This document shows, piece by piece, positions 63,936-64,000 of a stretch of 64,000 nucleotides of DNA. Below the pieces are notes generated by a model. It saw nothing but the letters and a program-made list of their open reading frames with translations, was not told the origin of the DNA and ran no database searches. The translations under genes were made by a program, and so were the position numbers. This stretch comes from Streptococcus entericus DSM 14446 (GTDB lineage: Bacteria > Bacillota > Bacilli > Lactobacillales > Streptococcaceae). Position 1 is the first letter of the stretch, and each line of letters begins with the position of its first letter. The stretch lies in the NCBI RefSeq assembly GCF_000380025.1, contig NZ_KB904156.1:31873-95872 (forward strand). Direction: 5' to 3'.

Positions 63936-64000
63936 CGCATCGAAGGTTATACCAAAAAAACTCCAAACGCGATACAATAAAGGTGTTCAAGCCTATTGTA

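Overview
The window is a stretch of a Streptococcus chromosome. The markers are a sortase-anchored LPxTG surface protein at the left edge, the tmk-holB-yabA-rsmI cluster, rpsL-rpsG-fusA, a Firmicute-type suf operon (sufC-D-S-U-B), the yqeG-yqeH-yhbY-nadD-yqeK-rsfS block, rpoY-rnjA, tsaB-rimI-tsaD, and many extended -10 (TGnTATAAT) promoters. The species cannot be settled from the sequence alone. No rRNA, tRNA, CRISPR array or intact transposase was found.

Layout. 0-2 kb: LPxTG protein tail and a GH25 lysozyme on the opposite strand. 2-7 kb: thymidylate kinase, clamp-loader delta-prime, YabA and RsmI in an overlapping operon, then an MFS exporter with a winged-helix regulator. 7-12 kb: pepQ (reverse), S12, S7 and EF-G. 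12-16 kb: a three-gene cell-wall operon (histidine phosphatase, M15 carboxypeptidase, GH73 glucosaminidase), then brnQ behind a CodY-like box and a Leu/Val leader-peptide attenuator, then ppaC. 17-23 kb: suf operon carrying a nitroreductase between sufU and sufB. 23-30 kb: a repeat-rich gap, YwlG, a HAD phosphatase, MscS, RlmB, a K+ channel, an uncharacterised TIM-barrel-like protein, a HIT protein, and a small XRE/membrane-protein module. 31-37 kb and 45-48 kb: the conserved ribosome-assembly and NAD block. It is interrupted once by an AT-rich membrane gene (35.7-36.5 kb) and once by a defence-type island (37.4-45.3 kb). 48-64 kb: a CHAP wall protein, an XRE-TPR regulator, rnjA-rpoY, the tRNA t6A genes, azlCD, an ECF transporter A-T pair without an S subunit, the pseudouridine genes psuK-psuG, and a second XRE module with three small membrane-protein genes and an array of operator-like palindromes.

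The most interesting region is the island between the YqeM-type methyltransferase and tmcAL. It encodes a half-length N6-methylase-like protein, a 1454-residue DUF4145-like/DEAH-helicase/Eco57I-type methylase fusion with an in-frame 15-bp tandem repeat in its C-terminal target-recognition region, and a 619-residue ABC-type ATPase fused to a Toprim-like DUF4435 domain (the architecture of fused PARIS AriA-AriB). A Fic gene frameshifted at an A7 tract follows. No classical restriction nuclease motif is visible in the helicase-methylase, so the Toprim protein is either an independent PARIS-type system guarding the restriction system or, more speculatively, its nuclease.

Regulatory sequences are also rich: the brnQ attenuator, four evenly spaced 18-bp TGTC-N10-GACA palindromes next to the right-hand XRE gene with a related site at the left-hand XRE module, an operator-like palindrome at psuK, a WalR-like box before the CHAP gene, and dispersed intergenic repeats. 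Starts were chosen from ribosome-binding sites and family length. All family assignments come from motif recognition by eye; no database search was run.
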